21,571 nucleotides of DNA from Betaproteobacteria bacterium SG8_40 (lineage in GTDB: Bacteria; Pseudomonadota; Gammaproteobacteria; Burkholderiales; Eutrophovitaceae): positions 1-21,571 of the forward strand of contig LJTS01000015.1 of NCBI GenBank assembly GCA_001304425.1, given 5' to 3'. The notes below the pieces were generated by a model that had not been told where the DNA came from, ran no database searches, and saw only the letters and a list, made by a program, of their open reading frames with translations. A program made the translations under genes and the position numbers. Positions 9,986 through 17,417 of this stretch are shown piece by piece (positions within the stretch are counted from its first letter, which is position 1; each line of letters begins with the position of its first letter).

Positions 9986-10229
9986 TGTGTCTCCTTCGCA
10001 GCGGAGCATACGCATCGCGATACAAACCACATACCGGTGTGAACATCTACCGGTGCAGGCACATTACGGCGCGCGCGCATACCGGAGCCGGCATGCAGCT
10101 AGCCATATGTGCCGCGCGATAACGCAGCCGCCAAACCAAACATTTCCACGCTGCGCGTGCAGCGCGGTCGAAACCCTTCGGCCTCCCCGCCAGAGCATCA
10201 GCGCAGGAAGGCCGGGCAGATCCAGGCCC
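9986..10229. promoter_or_regulatory. region between livF and fadB with repeated TACCGGTG boxes
   Basis: This 244-bp gap separates the end of the transporter operon from fadB. Two identical 8-mers TACCGGTG (10032-10039 and 10048-10055) lie 16 bp apart, 47-71 bases before the fadB ATG, and a weaker ATACCGGA follows at 10079-10086. Each contains the palindrome ACCGGT. The placement fits an operator for a regulator of the beta-oxidation genes, but the regulator is unknown. A 6-bp hairpin (CGCTGC-GCGT-GCAGCG, 10149-10164) lies downstream of livF and might mark its transcript end. It has no T-run. Confidence 0.4.
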
Positions 10230-10925
10230 TCAGACCTCGAGCCACTCCTTGCGAACGGACTCGTTAGCACGCAAATCTTCCGGCGAGCCTTCGAACACGA
10301 TGCGCCCGTGACCCATGACATAAACGCGCTGCGAAATGCGCAACGCGATGGTGAGTTTCTGCTCGACCAGCAGGATGGACACGCCACGATTGCGAATCTC
10401 CTCGAACAGATGCGCCATCTGTTCGACGATTTTCGGCGCGAGACCTTCGGTCGGCTCGTCAATCATCACCAGATCGGGATCTCCCATGAGCGTGCGACAA
10501 AGGGTCAGCATCTGCTGCTCGCCCCCCGAGAGCACTCCGGCCGGGGCCGCGGCGCGTTCTCGCAGCCGCGGAAAAAGATTGAACATGTCTTCTTCGGACC
10601 ACCGCCCCGACTGCCGCGTGCCCTTCATGCCGAGCAGCAGGTTCTGGCGTGTCGTCAGCGCCGGAAATATGTCGCGGTTCTCCGGCACATACCCGAGCCC
10701 CTTGCGCGCAATGCGATAGGTCGGCAAACCGGACAGGTTTTCACCGTTGAACTCGACGGCTCCCGTGTGTTCGACCTGGCCCATGACTGCCTTGATCGTG
10801 GTTGAACGGCCAACCCCGTTACGTCCCAGCAGGCTGACGATTTCGCCTTTGCTCACGTTCAGATGAACACCGTGGAGGATGTGGCTCTTGCCGTAATAGG
10901 CGTGAAGATTCTTGACCTCAAGCAT
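10230..10925 (-). CDS. livF: branched-chain amino acid-type ABC transporter ATPase LivF
   Basis: Encodes 231 residues, the normal LivF size. It is the second of two cytoplasmic ATPases of a HAAT importer. Motifs: Walker A GRNGVGRST (34-42), C-loop LSGGEQ (132-137), Walker B LVMIDEP with Glu157, and Gln189 in LLVEQK at the switch position, as usual in LivF. Residue 40 is Arg (codon CGT), where Walker A normally has Lys. I recall Arg in some LivF homologues, so it may be tolerated. It is the last gene of the livHMGF operon, 9 bp after livG. Confidence 0.93.
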   Translation of the reverse strand: MLEVKNLHAYYGKSHILHGVHLNVSKGEIVSLLGRNGVGRSTTIKAVMGQVEHTGAVEFNGENLSGLPTYRIARKGLGYVPENRDIFPALTTRQNLLLGMKGTRQSGRWSEEDMFNLFPRLRERAAAPAGVLSGGEQQMLTLCRTLMGDPDLVMIDEPTEGLAPKIVEQMAHLFEEIRNRGVSILLVEQKLTIALRISQRVYVMGHGRIVFEGSPEDLRANESVRKEWLEV

Positions 10926-10934
10926 GCTCAGTCA

Positions 10935-11717
10935 TCAATCCTGTTCGGTGCCAAGATAGGCTTCCTGGACGGCTTTGTTGCCACGAATTTGTGCGGGTGT
11001 TCCAGTTGCAATAACCTCGCCGTAAACAAGCACGGAAATTCGATCAGCCAGATTGAATACGACGCCCATATCGTGCTCGACCATGATCAGCGTCTTGCCG
11101 GCCGTCACCTTGCGAATCAGTTCGACGGCTTCATCGGTTTCGGAGTGACTCATACCCGCAGTCGGTTCGTCGAGCAGGATGACGTCGGCCCCGGTGGCAA
11201 TGGTGACGCCAATCTCCAGCGCCCGTTGCTCGGCGTAGGTCAGCACTCCTGCAAGTCGTTCGCGCCGCTCCTGCATGCCGATGAGTTCGACAATTTCCTC
11301 GGTTCGCTGTGCCGCATCGCGCAAACCGCCAACGCGATGCCAGAACGAGTACTTGTACCCGAGCGACCACAACACCGCACAGCGCACATTCTCGTACACC
11401 GTCATGCGAGGAAAAATGTTCGTTATCTGGAAGCTGCGCGACAACCCCTTCCGGTTGATTACATGCGGCTCCAGGTTGGTTATGTCCTCCCCCCGCAATT
11501 CAATCCGGCCGGAACTTACGGGAAAGCGCCCGCTGACGAGATTGAACAAGGTGGACTTTCCCGCGCCATTGGGCCCTATGACGGCATGACGTTCGCCATC
11601 GGCGATATCAAGGGACACGCCGTTAATGATCTCGGTACGCCCGAAACTCTTGTGAACGTCTTTCAGACTCAGTGATACGAGAGCCTTCTCCGCGGCATTT
11701 GTTGTTGCTGCACTCAT
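10935..11717 (-). CDS. livG: branched-chain amino acid-type ABC transporter ATPase LivG
   Basis: Encodes 260 residues from ATG 11717, whose ATGA overlaps the livM stop, indicating translational coupling; the frame is open to 11786 inside livM. Motifs: Walker A GPNGAGKST (48-56), Walker B VILLDEP with Glu184, and switch His215 in MVEHDM. The C-loop reads LTYAEQ (159-164) instead of LSGGQ or the common LSYGEQ. The following segment, TAGMSHSET, fits a HAAT subgroup common in Betaproteobacteria, as I recall. It pairs with LivF to power the LivH-LivM channel. The substrate is not fixed by the ATPase sequence. Confidence 0.93.
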   Translation of the reverse strand: MSAATTNAAEKALVSLSLKDVHKSFGRTEIINGVSLDIADGERHAVIGPNGAGKSTLFNLVSGRFPVSSGRIELRGEDITNLEPHVINRKGLSRSFQITNIFPRMTVYENVRCAVLWSLGYKYSFWHRVGGLRDAAQRTEEIVELIGMQERRERLAGVLTYAEQRALEIGVTIATGADVILLDEPTAGMSHSETDEAVELIRKVTAGKTLIMVEHDMGVVFNLADRISVLVYGEVIATGTPAQIRGNKAVQEAYLGTEQD

Positions 11718-12967
11718 ACCACACCACTCGACTGCAGCTGCGGCGTAATCTCTTCCCAGGCTCGACGGACATATTTCAGCGCCCAACGGAACAGCACGAT
11801 GCCGACAACGAACAGGCCCACTGCGGCAACCCAGGTAACGGCGCTGCCGGCATCGACGCGAAGGCCGAACAGCGAGACCATATCGCCGCTTCCACCATGG
11901 CTGTACAACAACTCAATGACGGCAACGAAGCCGGTCAACATCAATGCTCCGGTCGCGGCAGCAAGCGCATACGAAGGCAGCAACCGTTTCATGAGCCTGG
12001 CGTGCCAGGCTGGCTTGTGCAGCGTTACCAGGTTCGCCATGCCGCCGGGCGAAAAGAGGATGATGATCAGAAACAGCAAACCGAAATAGAGAAGCCAGGC
12101 TTGCGTATAGGTCGACAGCGCCGACTGCAGCCAGGTCACGAACACGGCGCCGACAATCGGCCCCCAGAAGTGTCCAATGCCGCCGATGAACGCCATCAGT
12201 ACAACGTTACCGGATGCCACCAGTCCGAGCGTTTCGGCCGTTACGATCTCGTAGTTGATGGTCGCCAGAGCCCCTGCCATACCCGCGAAGAAACCTGCCA
12301 GCGTCATCATCAGCCAACGCACTCGCGTCGGGTTGTAACCGACAAACTTCGCGCGCTCCGGGTTGTCCCGAACGGCATTGGCCATTCTACCAAGCGGCGT
12401 CTGCGTCACTGCGAACATGCCGATCATCCCGACCAGGCACCATCCGGCAATCAGGTAGAAAACCTGTATCTGGGGGCCATAGCTGATACCGAACATCGTG
12501 CCGCCGGCGGTGCGGTCAGTGGCGATGCCGCCTTCGCCGCCAAAGAACGTCGTAAACATCAATGCGCTCGCAGCGACCATCTCGGCAATGCCGAGCGAGA
12601 TCATCGCGAAGGGTGTGCCCGCGCGCCGCGTAGTCACGAACCCCAGCACCAGTCCGAACAACATCCCGGTCAATCCGCCAACCAGCGGCATGAATGTGAT
12701 TGGCCACCAGATCCGGTCTTCACCAACCCAGTTGATGACATGCGCGGTCATGAACGCACCCAGCCCGAAGTACACCGCGTGGCCGAACGAAAGCAAACCG
12801 GTCTGGCCGAGCAACATGTTGTACGAAAGGGCGAAGATGATCGCGATGCCCATCTGCGAGAGCATCGACAGTGCAAAGCCGCCGCTGAATCCAAATGGCA
12901 ACATCACAAAGAAAATCGCCACAACGCTCCAGAAAATCAGCCTGGTCTTGTGAAATACCGGCGTCAT
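11714..12967 (-). CDS. livM: branched-chain amino acid-type ABC transporter permease LivM
   Basis: Encodes 417 residues and is highly hydrophobic, with roughly ten membrane helices. The family hallmark GLLSFGHAVYFGLGAFM lies in the first third. IGGIGHFWGPIVGAVFVTWL, near the middle, is the typical LivM loop and helix contacting the ATPases. The length is toward the long end for LivM because of an additional hydrophobic C-terminal section (LMLTGFVAVIELLYSH and VTWVAAVGLFVVGIVLFRWAL). It starts one base after the livH stop (TGAGATG) and overlaps livG by ATGA, so the four transporter genes form one operon. Confidence 0.93.
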   Translation of the reverse strand: MTPVFHKTRLIFWSVVAIFFVMLPFGFSGGFALSMLSQMGIAIIFALSYNMLLGQTGLLSFGHAVYFGLGAFMTAHVINWVGEDRIWWPITFMPLVGGLTGMLFGLVLGFVTTRRAGTPFAMISLGIAEMVAASALMFTTFFGGEGGIATDRTAGGTMFGISYGPQIQVFYLIAGWCLVGMIGMFAVTQTPLGRMANAVRDNPERAKFVGYNPTRVRWLMMTLAGFFAGMAGALATINYEIVTAETLGLVASGNVVLMAFIGGIGHFWGPIVGAVFVTWLQSALSTYTQAWLLYFGLLFLIIILFSPGGMANLVTLHKPAWHARLMKRLLPSYALAAATGALMLTGFVAVIELLYSHGGSGDMVSLFGLRVDAGSAVTWVAAVGLFVVGIVLFRWALKYVRRAWEEITPQLQSSGVV

Positions 12968-12968
12968 C

Positions 12969-13916
12969 TCAACTCTCTCTCGTGCCCATCAAGCCGCGCG
13001 GCCTGACGATCAGCATCAGCACCATCAACAGATAGGGTAGTACCGGGGCGGTCTGCGAAATCGTGATCGACCAGAGACCGTACCAGTTCGAATCTTCGGA
13101 TACGCTGATCCCGATGGCGCCCAGAACGCCAAGCATCGAGAAATCGAGCGCAACGGAAAATGTCTGCAGGGTGCCGATGATCAGCGAGGCGACAAAAGCA
13201 CCCGCTAGCGAACCCATTCCTCCGAAAACGACAACAACGAAAACAATCGATCCGACGGCGAACGCCATACCAGGCTCGGTAATAAACATGTTGCCACCTA
13301 GCACGCCAGCCAGTCCGGCAAGCGCGCAGCCTCCGGCAAACACCATCATGAAAACCCGCGGCACGTTGTGGCCAAGCGCCTCGACCATGTCCGGGTGGGT
13401 CAGCGAAGCCTGCACCACCATGCCGACTCGGGTTCGGGTGAGCAGCAGAAACAGCGAAATCAGCATGCCCACCGATATCAGCATCATGAACGCGCGGTAG
13501 GCCGGATACTGGGTAGTAAACAGCGTAAACAGGGTGAAATCGAGCGATTCGGGAACACGGTAGTCAACCGGCGCGCGGCCCCAGACAAGATGTACGACTT
13601 CCTCGATCACGTAAGCCAGCCCGAAGGTGAACAACAGTTCGGCGACGTGACCGAACTTGTGCACCGTGCGCAAGCCATAGCGTTCGGTGACCGCACCCAG
13701 AATGCCAACCAGGATGGGCGCTATGAACAGCGCCGGCCAGAAACCGATATATGCGCCCGTCTGGTACGCGAAATAAGCTCCCAGCATGTAGAAACTGGCG
13801 TGCGCAAAATTGAGCACGCCCATCATGCTGAAGATGAGCGTCAAGCCCGACGAGAGCATGAACAGCAGCAACCCATAGGATAGGCTGTTCAAAAGCGTTA
13901 CCAGGAAAAACTCCAA
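12969..13916 (-). CDS. livH: branched-chain amino acid-type ABC transporter permease LivH (TTG start)
   Basis: Encodes 315 residues from TTG 13916. No ATG lies near the family N-terminus. This TTG has GGGGGAG 4 bases upstream and yields MEFFLVTLLNSLSYGLLLFM, the usual LivH beginning. A second TTG at 13940 would add eight residues. The hallmark LTLIFSMMGVLNFAHASFYM and the GGMGSLAGAFVASLIIG loop identify LivH. It probably has eight membrane helices. It is the first gene of livHMGF. No periplasmic substrate-binding protein gene (livK type) is present within the window, so that component must be encoded elsewhere. Confidence 0.92.
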   Translation of the reverse strand: MEFFLVTLLNSLSYGLLLFMLSSGLTLIFSMMGVLNFAHASFYMLGAYFAYQTGAYIGFWPALFIAPILVGILGAVTERYGLRTVHKFGHVAELLFTFGLAYVIEEVVHLVWGRAPVDYRVPESLDFTLFTLFTTQYPAYRAFMMLISVGMLISLFLLLTRTRVGMVVQASLTHPDMVEALGHNVPRVFMMVFAGGCALAGLAGVLGGNMFITEPGMAFAVGSIVFVVVVFGGMGSLAGAFVASLIIGTLQTFSVALDFSMLGVLGAIGISVSEDSNWYGLWSITISQTAPVLPYLLMVLMLIVRPRGLMGTRES

Positions 13917-14315
13917 CTGACTCCCCCAAAAGGCGCGCAAGGCCTTGCCGTCCTCACGCGCGGCGGCATCGGCGCCCTGTTCTTGTGTTTGCTATCTGCC
14001 TTACGTGTTACCCGTTACCGGCTCGCCCGTTACGACTAACCGGACACTTGCGTGCCGTGGCCATCAGGTAGCGACTCCTCCGATTCGCGTATCGACGCGA
14101 AAACCGCGGCAGATGTCCTCGATATCGACCCGCGCACCCTGTTGCCCGGTCACGGGGCCACCTGCACCGAAAAGACGGCTGAACCACCAAAGACCGGCAT
14201 GACCAAAGCGATTATAGAACGAACGACCCGGGATAAGGTTCAGCCTGCTCGAGCACCTGAGGGCACCGCCAGCGCTGCTAGAATCCTCCAAACCCGAAAC
14301 ACGAAGGAACCACCC
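13917..14315. promoter_or_regulatory. 399-bp divergent intergenic region between livH and acyl-CoA ligase
   Basis: No gene is supported here; the open frames on both strands are uninterrupted G+C-rich DNA without family resemblance. It should contain the promoters of the livHMGF operon (minus strand) and the ligase (plus strand). Two short GTTACC/GTTACG-like repeats (about 14009-14035) and TAGAAT near 14279 were noticed, but no convincing sigma-70 pair was found. Confidence 0.35.
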
Positions 14316-15863
14316 ATGTACGGCCAGATGATGGACATCCCGCTGCAAATCTCGTCGCTTCTGGTGCACGCCGAGCGCCATCACGGCGACACCGAGATCG
14401 TCACCCGCACAGTCGAAGGCCCGATCCACCGGTACACCTACCGCGATGCGCACCGGCGCAGCCGTCAGATGGCCGCGGCACTGGCGAAGCTGGGCGTCAA
14501 ACAGGGCGACAGGATCGGCACGCTGGCATGGAACACTTACCGCCATTTCGAAATTTACTTCGGCGTGTCGGGGATGGGCGCGGTATGCCACACCATCAAC
14601 CCGCGCCTGTTTCCGGAACAGATCGCGTACATCGCCAACCACGCGCAGGACACCTATCTTTTCGTGGACCTGACGTTCGTACCGCTGGTGGAAAAACTGC
14701 GCGCGCACTTCAAAACCGTAAAGGGCGTGGTCGTGATGACCGACAAGGTCCACATGCCGCAGTCACTGCCCGATGCGATCTGCTACGAAGACCTGCTTGC
14801 CGAACAGCCGGACGATTACCAATGGCCCGAACTCGACGAACGCACCGCATCGTCGCTGTGCTACACATCGGGCACAACCGGCAATCCCAAGGGCGTGCTC
14901 TATCAGCACCGTACTACCATCCTGCACGCCTACGCCGAGTGCATGCCCGACGCACTGAATCTATCGAGCCGGGACACGGTGATGCCGGTCGTGCCGATGT
15001 TTCACGTCAACGCGTGGGGCTTGCCCTACGCCTGCCCGATGACGGGCGCCAAGATCGTATTCCCCGGTGCCGGCATGGACGGCGCCAGTCTCTTCGAATT
15101 GCTCGAACAGGAAGAAGTGACCTTGTCGGCTGGCGTGCCAACCATCTGGATGGGCTTGTTGGGACATCTCAGGCAAAAAGGGGCAAGGTTCTCGGCGCTG
15201 AAAAGAACGGTCATCGGTGGATCGGCCTGCCCGCCGGCAATGATTCGCTCGTTTCAGGAAGATTACGGCGTTGAAGTGTTGCACGCCTGGGGCATGACCG
15301 AGATGAGCCCGCTCGGAACGGTGTGCAGTTTCAAGCGCAAGCACGACTCGCTGGACAACGAAGCGAAACTGGCATTGAAAAACAAACAGGGTCGGGTGCT
15401 GTTTGGCGTGGACATGAAAATTATCGACTCCGACGGCAAGGAACTGCCGCGCGATGGCAAGGCCTTCGGCGACCTGCTGGTACGCGGCCCCTGGATTCTG
15501 AGCGATTACTACGAGTCGGATGATGCCAGCCCGATGCGGCGCGACGAGGCAGGCCACGACTGGTTCCCGACCGGTGACGTCGCGACCATCGCCGCGGTCG
15601 CGCATCCGGCTGTCGCCGAAGCAGCGGTAATATCGGTTGCGCACCCGAAATGGGACGAGCGGCCATTGCTGATCGTGGTCAGGAAAGAAGGCCAGGAAGT
15701 CACGCGCGAAGAACTCCTCAGGTTTTACGAAGGCAAGGTCGCCAAGTGGTGGATACCGGATGACGTCATCTTCGTGAATGAGTTACCGCACACCGCCACC
15801 GGAAAATTGCTGAAGACGAAGCTGCGCGAAGAGTTCGGGGAACACAAACTGCCGACGGCGTAG
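14316..15863 (+). CDS. AlkK-like fatty acyl-CoA ligase with A8 hinge segment missing
   Basis: Encodes 515 residues from ATG 14316 (AAGGA upstream; MYGQMMDIPLQI fits AlkK-type starts). ANL-superfamily motifs are clear: A3 YTSGTTGNPKGV (183-194), A5 HAWGMTEMSP (from His323), A7 WFPTGDVATI (Asp421), and the A10 TATGKLLK region with Lys497. After TGDVATI (Ile425, ending 15590) the protein jumps to AAVAHPAVAEAAV. From memory, AlkK-type proteins have about 31 residues between these points, including the DRxKD Arg, the domain hinge and the SGGEW loop. The reading frame is preserved, and adding 30 residues restores the usual ~545. Adenylation and thioester formation should be impaired. It is divergent from livH and near the beta-oxidation genes. 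Confidence 0.9.
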   Translation: MYGQMMDIPLQISSLLVHAERHHGDTEIVTRTVEGPIHRYTYRDAHRRSRQMAAALAKLGVKQGDRIGTLAWNTYRHFEIYFGVSGMGAVCHTINPRLFPEQIAYIANHAQDTYLFVDLTFVPLVEKLRAHFKTVKGVVVMTDKVHMPQSLPDAICYEDLLAEQPDDYQWPELDERTASSLCYTSGTTGNPKGVLYQHRTTILHAYAECMPDALNLSSRDTVMPVVPMFHVNAWGLPYACPMTGAKIVFPGAGMDGASLFELLEQEEVTLSAGVPTIWMGLLGHLRQKGARFSALKRTVIGGSACPPAMIRSFQEDYGVEVLHAWGMTEMSPLGTVCSFKRKHDSLDNEAKLALKNKQGRVLFGVDMKIIDSDGKELPRDGKAFGDLLVRGPWILSDYYESDDASPMRRDEAGHDWFPTGDVATIAAVAHPAVAEAAVISVAHPKWDERPLLIVVRKEGQEVTREELLRFYEGKVAKWWIPDDVIFVNELPHTATGKLLKTKLREEFGEHKLPTA

Positions 15864-15985
15864 GCACGCTCGTTAGCCGGGCGCTTCCGGGCAAACCGGC
15901 CAGCAACGGTGAGCCCGGCCCAACTTACTCGCCGGGCTTGTCGGATCGTTTTCAGTTCTTCAACAGTTTGCCGTCTGTAGGCCGG

Positions 15986-16005
15986 GGGTAGCCCGGCGGC
16001 TACCC
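15986..16005. repeat. perfect 8-bp hairpin
   Basis: GGGTAGCC, loop CGGC, then GGCTACCC. All eight pairs are complementary. It is not followed by a T-run, so it is not a standard intrinsic terminator on either strand. It lies inside the non-coding region downstream of the acyl-CoA ligase. Confidence 0.8.
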
Positions 16006-16316
16006 AACTGTCTTGGGCGGCCAAGAAAGTTAGGCCAAAGAAAGCCGCCCCAATGAACCGTCCCTTCGGGATGCCCTGCGTTACTCGGTGGTTCAGAAGG
16101 GGTCACCGTTTCCGACGGTCGAAGTATCTTCACGAGCCGAAGCCCGCCGATTTTTAGCTCCCCTTATGCCGCGCCGAGCAGGCCGATGTGCACACGGGGT
16201 TTCGCCGAGGACTGCTCGAAGGCCGCGCGCGCTTTTTGCGCGGACAAGTTCCGCAGGCGCCGCGTGAACATCGGGCAGCGCAGGATCAAAGCGGCATTGG
16301 GGTGCCCTTCTCTTTG

Positions 16317-16364
16317 GTTACTTTCTCAAGTTTGTTTCAAAGCTGGCACGCAAGAGAAAGTAAC
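16317..16364. repeat. 11-bp inverted repeat GTTACTTTCTC / GAGAAAGTAAC
   Basis: The arms at 16317-16327 and 16354-16364 are perfectly complementary with a 26-nt loop. Part of the left-arm sequence is shared, in inverted orientation, with the segment near 16025-16043, so alternative pairings are possible. It is part of the putative dispersed repeat. Confidence 0.8.
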
Positions 16365-16445
16365 TAGCCGCCGGGCCACCCCCGGCCAGCAAGCGCTCGC
16401 TCGGGAACGCAGGTCAACTCGCTTTCTTCGGCAAGCTAGCCGCCG

Positions 16446-17372
16446 TCAGTAACCCTTCTCCCGGTCAACAATACCAACAGGCGCTTCACCCCGCTCCATA
16501 CGCCGGACGTTGGCAATGACCTGCGCCTCTGCCTCTCTCGCAACGGTGACGCCGGCGACATGCGGCGTCACGATCACACCGGGATGCGACCAGAAACGAT
16601 GCGAAGCGGGCAATGGCTCTTCGCCGAACACATCGAGCATGGCGCCGGCAATGTGGCCGGAGTCCAGCGCAGCGAGCAAGTCCGCTTCGACCAGATGCCC
16701 GCCGCGCCCGATGTTGACGACGTAGCTGCCGCCAGGCATGGCGGCGAAGCGTTGTGCGTTGAGTATGCCGGTGGTCTGCGGCGTCAGCGGCAAGACGTTG
16801 ACAACCACACGGCAGCCCTGGAGGAAAGCATCGAGACGGTCGGCACCCGCAAAGCTCTCGACCCCGTCCATGTCCGCCCCGGACCGGCTCCAGCCGCGTA
16901 CCGGATACCCCAGTGAAACGAGTTGTCTTGCGATCAGGCTACCGATCACACCGGTGCCCATGACCCCGACCGGCCACTCGCCCGCCAGTACCGGCGCAAG
17001 CGGCCGCCACTTTGCCGCGGTCTGCTGATCGCGATAAGCCGGCATGCGACGATGAAAATGCAACACCGCGTAGATCGCATACTCGGCCATCTGCGGTGCC
17101 AGCCCTGCGTCGAGCAGGCGCACTACCGGCAGCTGCGGTGTGGTTGGATCGGCCAGCAATGCGTCGACGCCGGCGCCAAGCGACAATATGGCCATGAGCC
17201 CGGGCAACTTTCGCAGCAATCCGGGCGGCGGATTCCAGACCAGTGCATAGCGAACGGAGTTGACGTCCCCGACGTTCGGCCAGATCTCGAAAGGCATTTC
17301 AGGAAACGCCGCAGCGAACGCCTGTCGCCACGGTTCGGGATCGTCACCTTCGCTGTAGAACAGGACGCTCAT
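16446..17372 (-). CDS. ghrA: glyoxylate/hydroxypyruvate reductase A-type 2-hydroxyacid dehydrogenase
   Basis: Encodes 308 residues, matching the length of GhrA. It reduces glyoxylate or hydroxypyruvate with NAD(P)H in the cytoplasm. The D-isomer-specific hydroxyacid dehydrogenase features are visible: substrate loop SLGAGVDAL (64-72), Rossmann motif GTGVIG (139-144), catalytic Arg223 in VNIGRGGHLV, Glu252 in DVFGEEPLP, and His271 in TPHVAGVT. WSRSG after the second strand suggests NADP preference (Arg at the cofactor-discriminating loop). It follows panC on the same strand by 45 bp and could be co-transcribed with it. The ribosome site before ATG 17372 is poor. Other alpha-keto acids remain possible substrates. 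Confidence 0.88.
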   Translation of the reverse strand: MSVLFYSEGDDPEPWRQAFAAAFPEMPFEIWPNVGDVNSVRYALVWNPPPGLLRKLPGLMAILSLGAGVDALLADPTTPQLPVVRLLDAGLAPQMAEYAIYAVLHFHRRMPAYRDQQTAAKWRPLAPVLAGEWPVGVMGTGVIGSLIARQLVSLGYPVRGWSRSGADMDGVESFAGADRLDAFLQGCRVVVNVLPLTPQTTGILNAQRFAAMPGGSYVVNIGRGGHLVEADLLAALDSGHIAGAMLDVFGEEPLPASHRFWSHPGVIVTPHVAGVTVAREAEAQVIANVRRMERGEAPVGIVDREKGY

Positions 17373-17417
17373 ATGTGAAGCAGTGTGGCCACGAACACGC
17401 CGACCCGGAAGATGCGC

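Larger units (their letters stand above)
15864..16445. repeat. 582-bp non-coding, hairpin-rich region resembling a dispersed intergenic repeat
   Basis: No protein gene is supported. Several stems are seen: AGCCCGGC (15912-15919) with GCCGGGCT (15931-15938); a perfect 8-bp stem with a 4-nt loop at 15986-16005; and an 11-bp inverted repeat at 16317-16364. The module GAAAGT...CCAAAGA at about 16025-16043 recurs in inverted orientation around 16309-16327. Blocks such as GGGTGCCCTTCTCTTTGGTT look like repeats I recall between genes of beta- and gammaproteobacteria. The first stem might help terminate the ligase transcript. Confidence 0.55.

Noticed and set aside
11672..13006. 444-codon plus-strand open frame opposite livM and livG
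   Set aside because: It is antisense to two genes with full family motifs, and its product is a low-complexity His/Gln/Arg-rich string with no domain. Long antisense frames are common in G+C-rich DNA.
14052..14315. N-terminal extension of the acyl-CoA ligase frame
   Set aside because: The frame is open upstream, but the extension has no family similarity, and AAGGA plus the AlkK-like MYGQMM start support ATG 14316.
15912..15960. Stem AGCCCGGC/GCCGGGCT considered as the ligase terminator
   Set aside because: The 8-bp stem is good, but the loop is 11 nt and only scattered T's follow rather than a T-run. It is kept as part of the structured region, not called a terminator.
16186..16452. 88-codon plus-strand frame in the repeat-like region
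   Set aside because: It spans the inverted repeat, has no domain and reads like structured non-coding DNA; such frames in dispersed repeats are often misannotated as hypothetical proteins.
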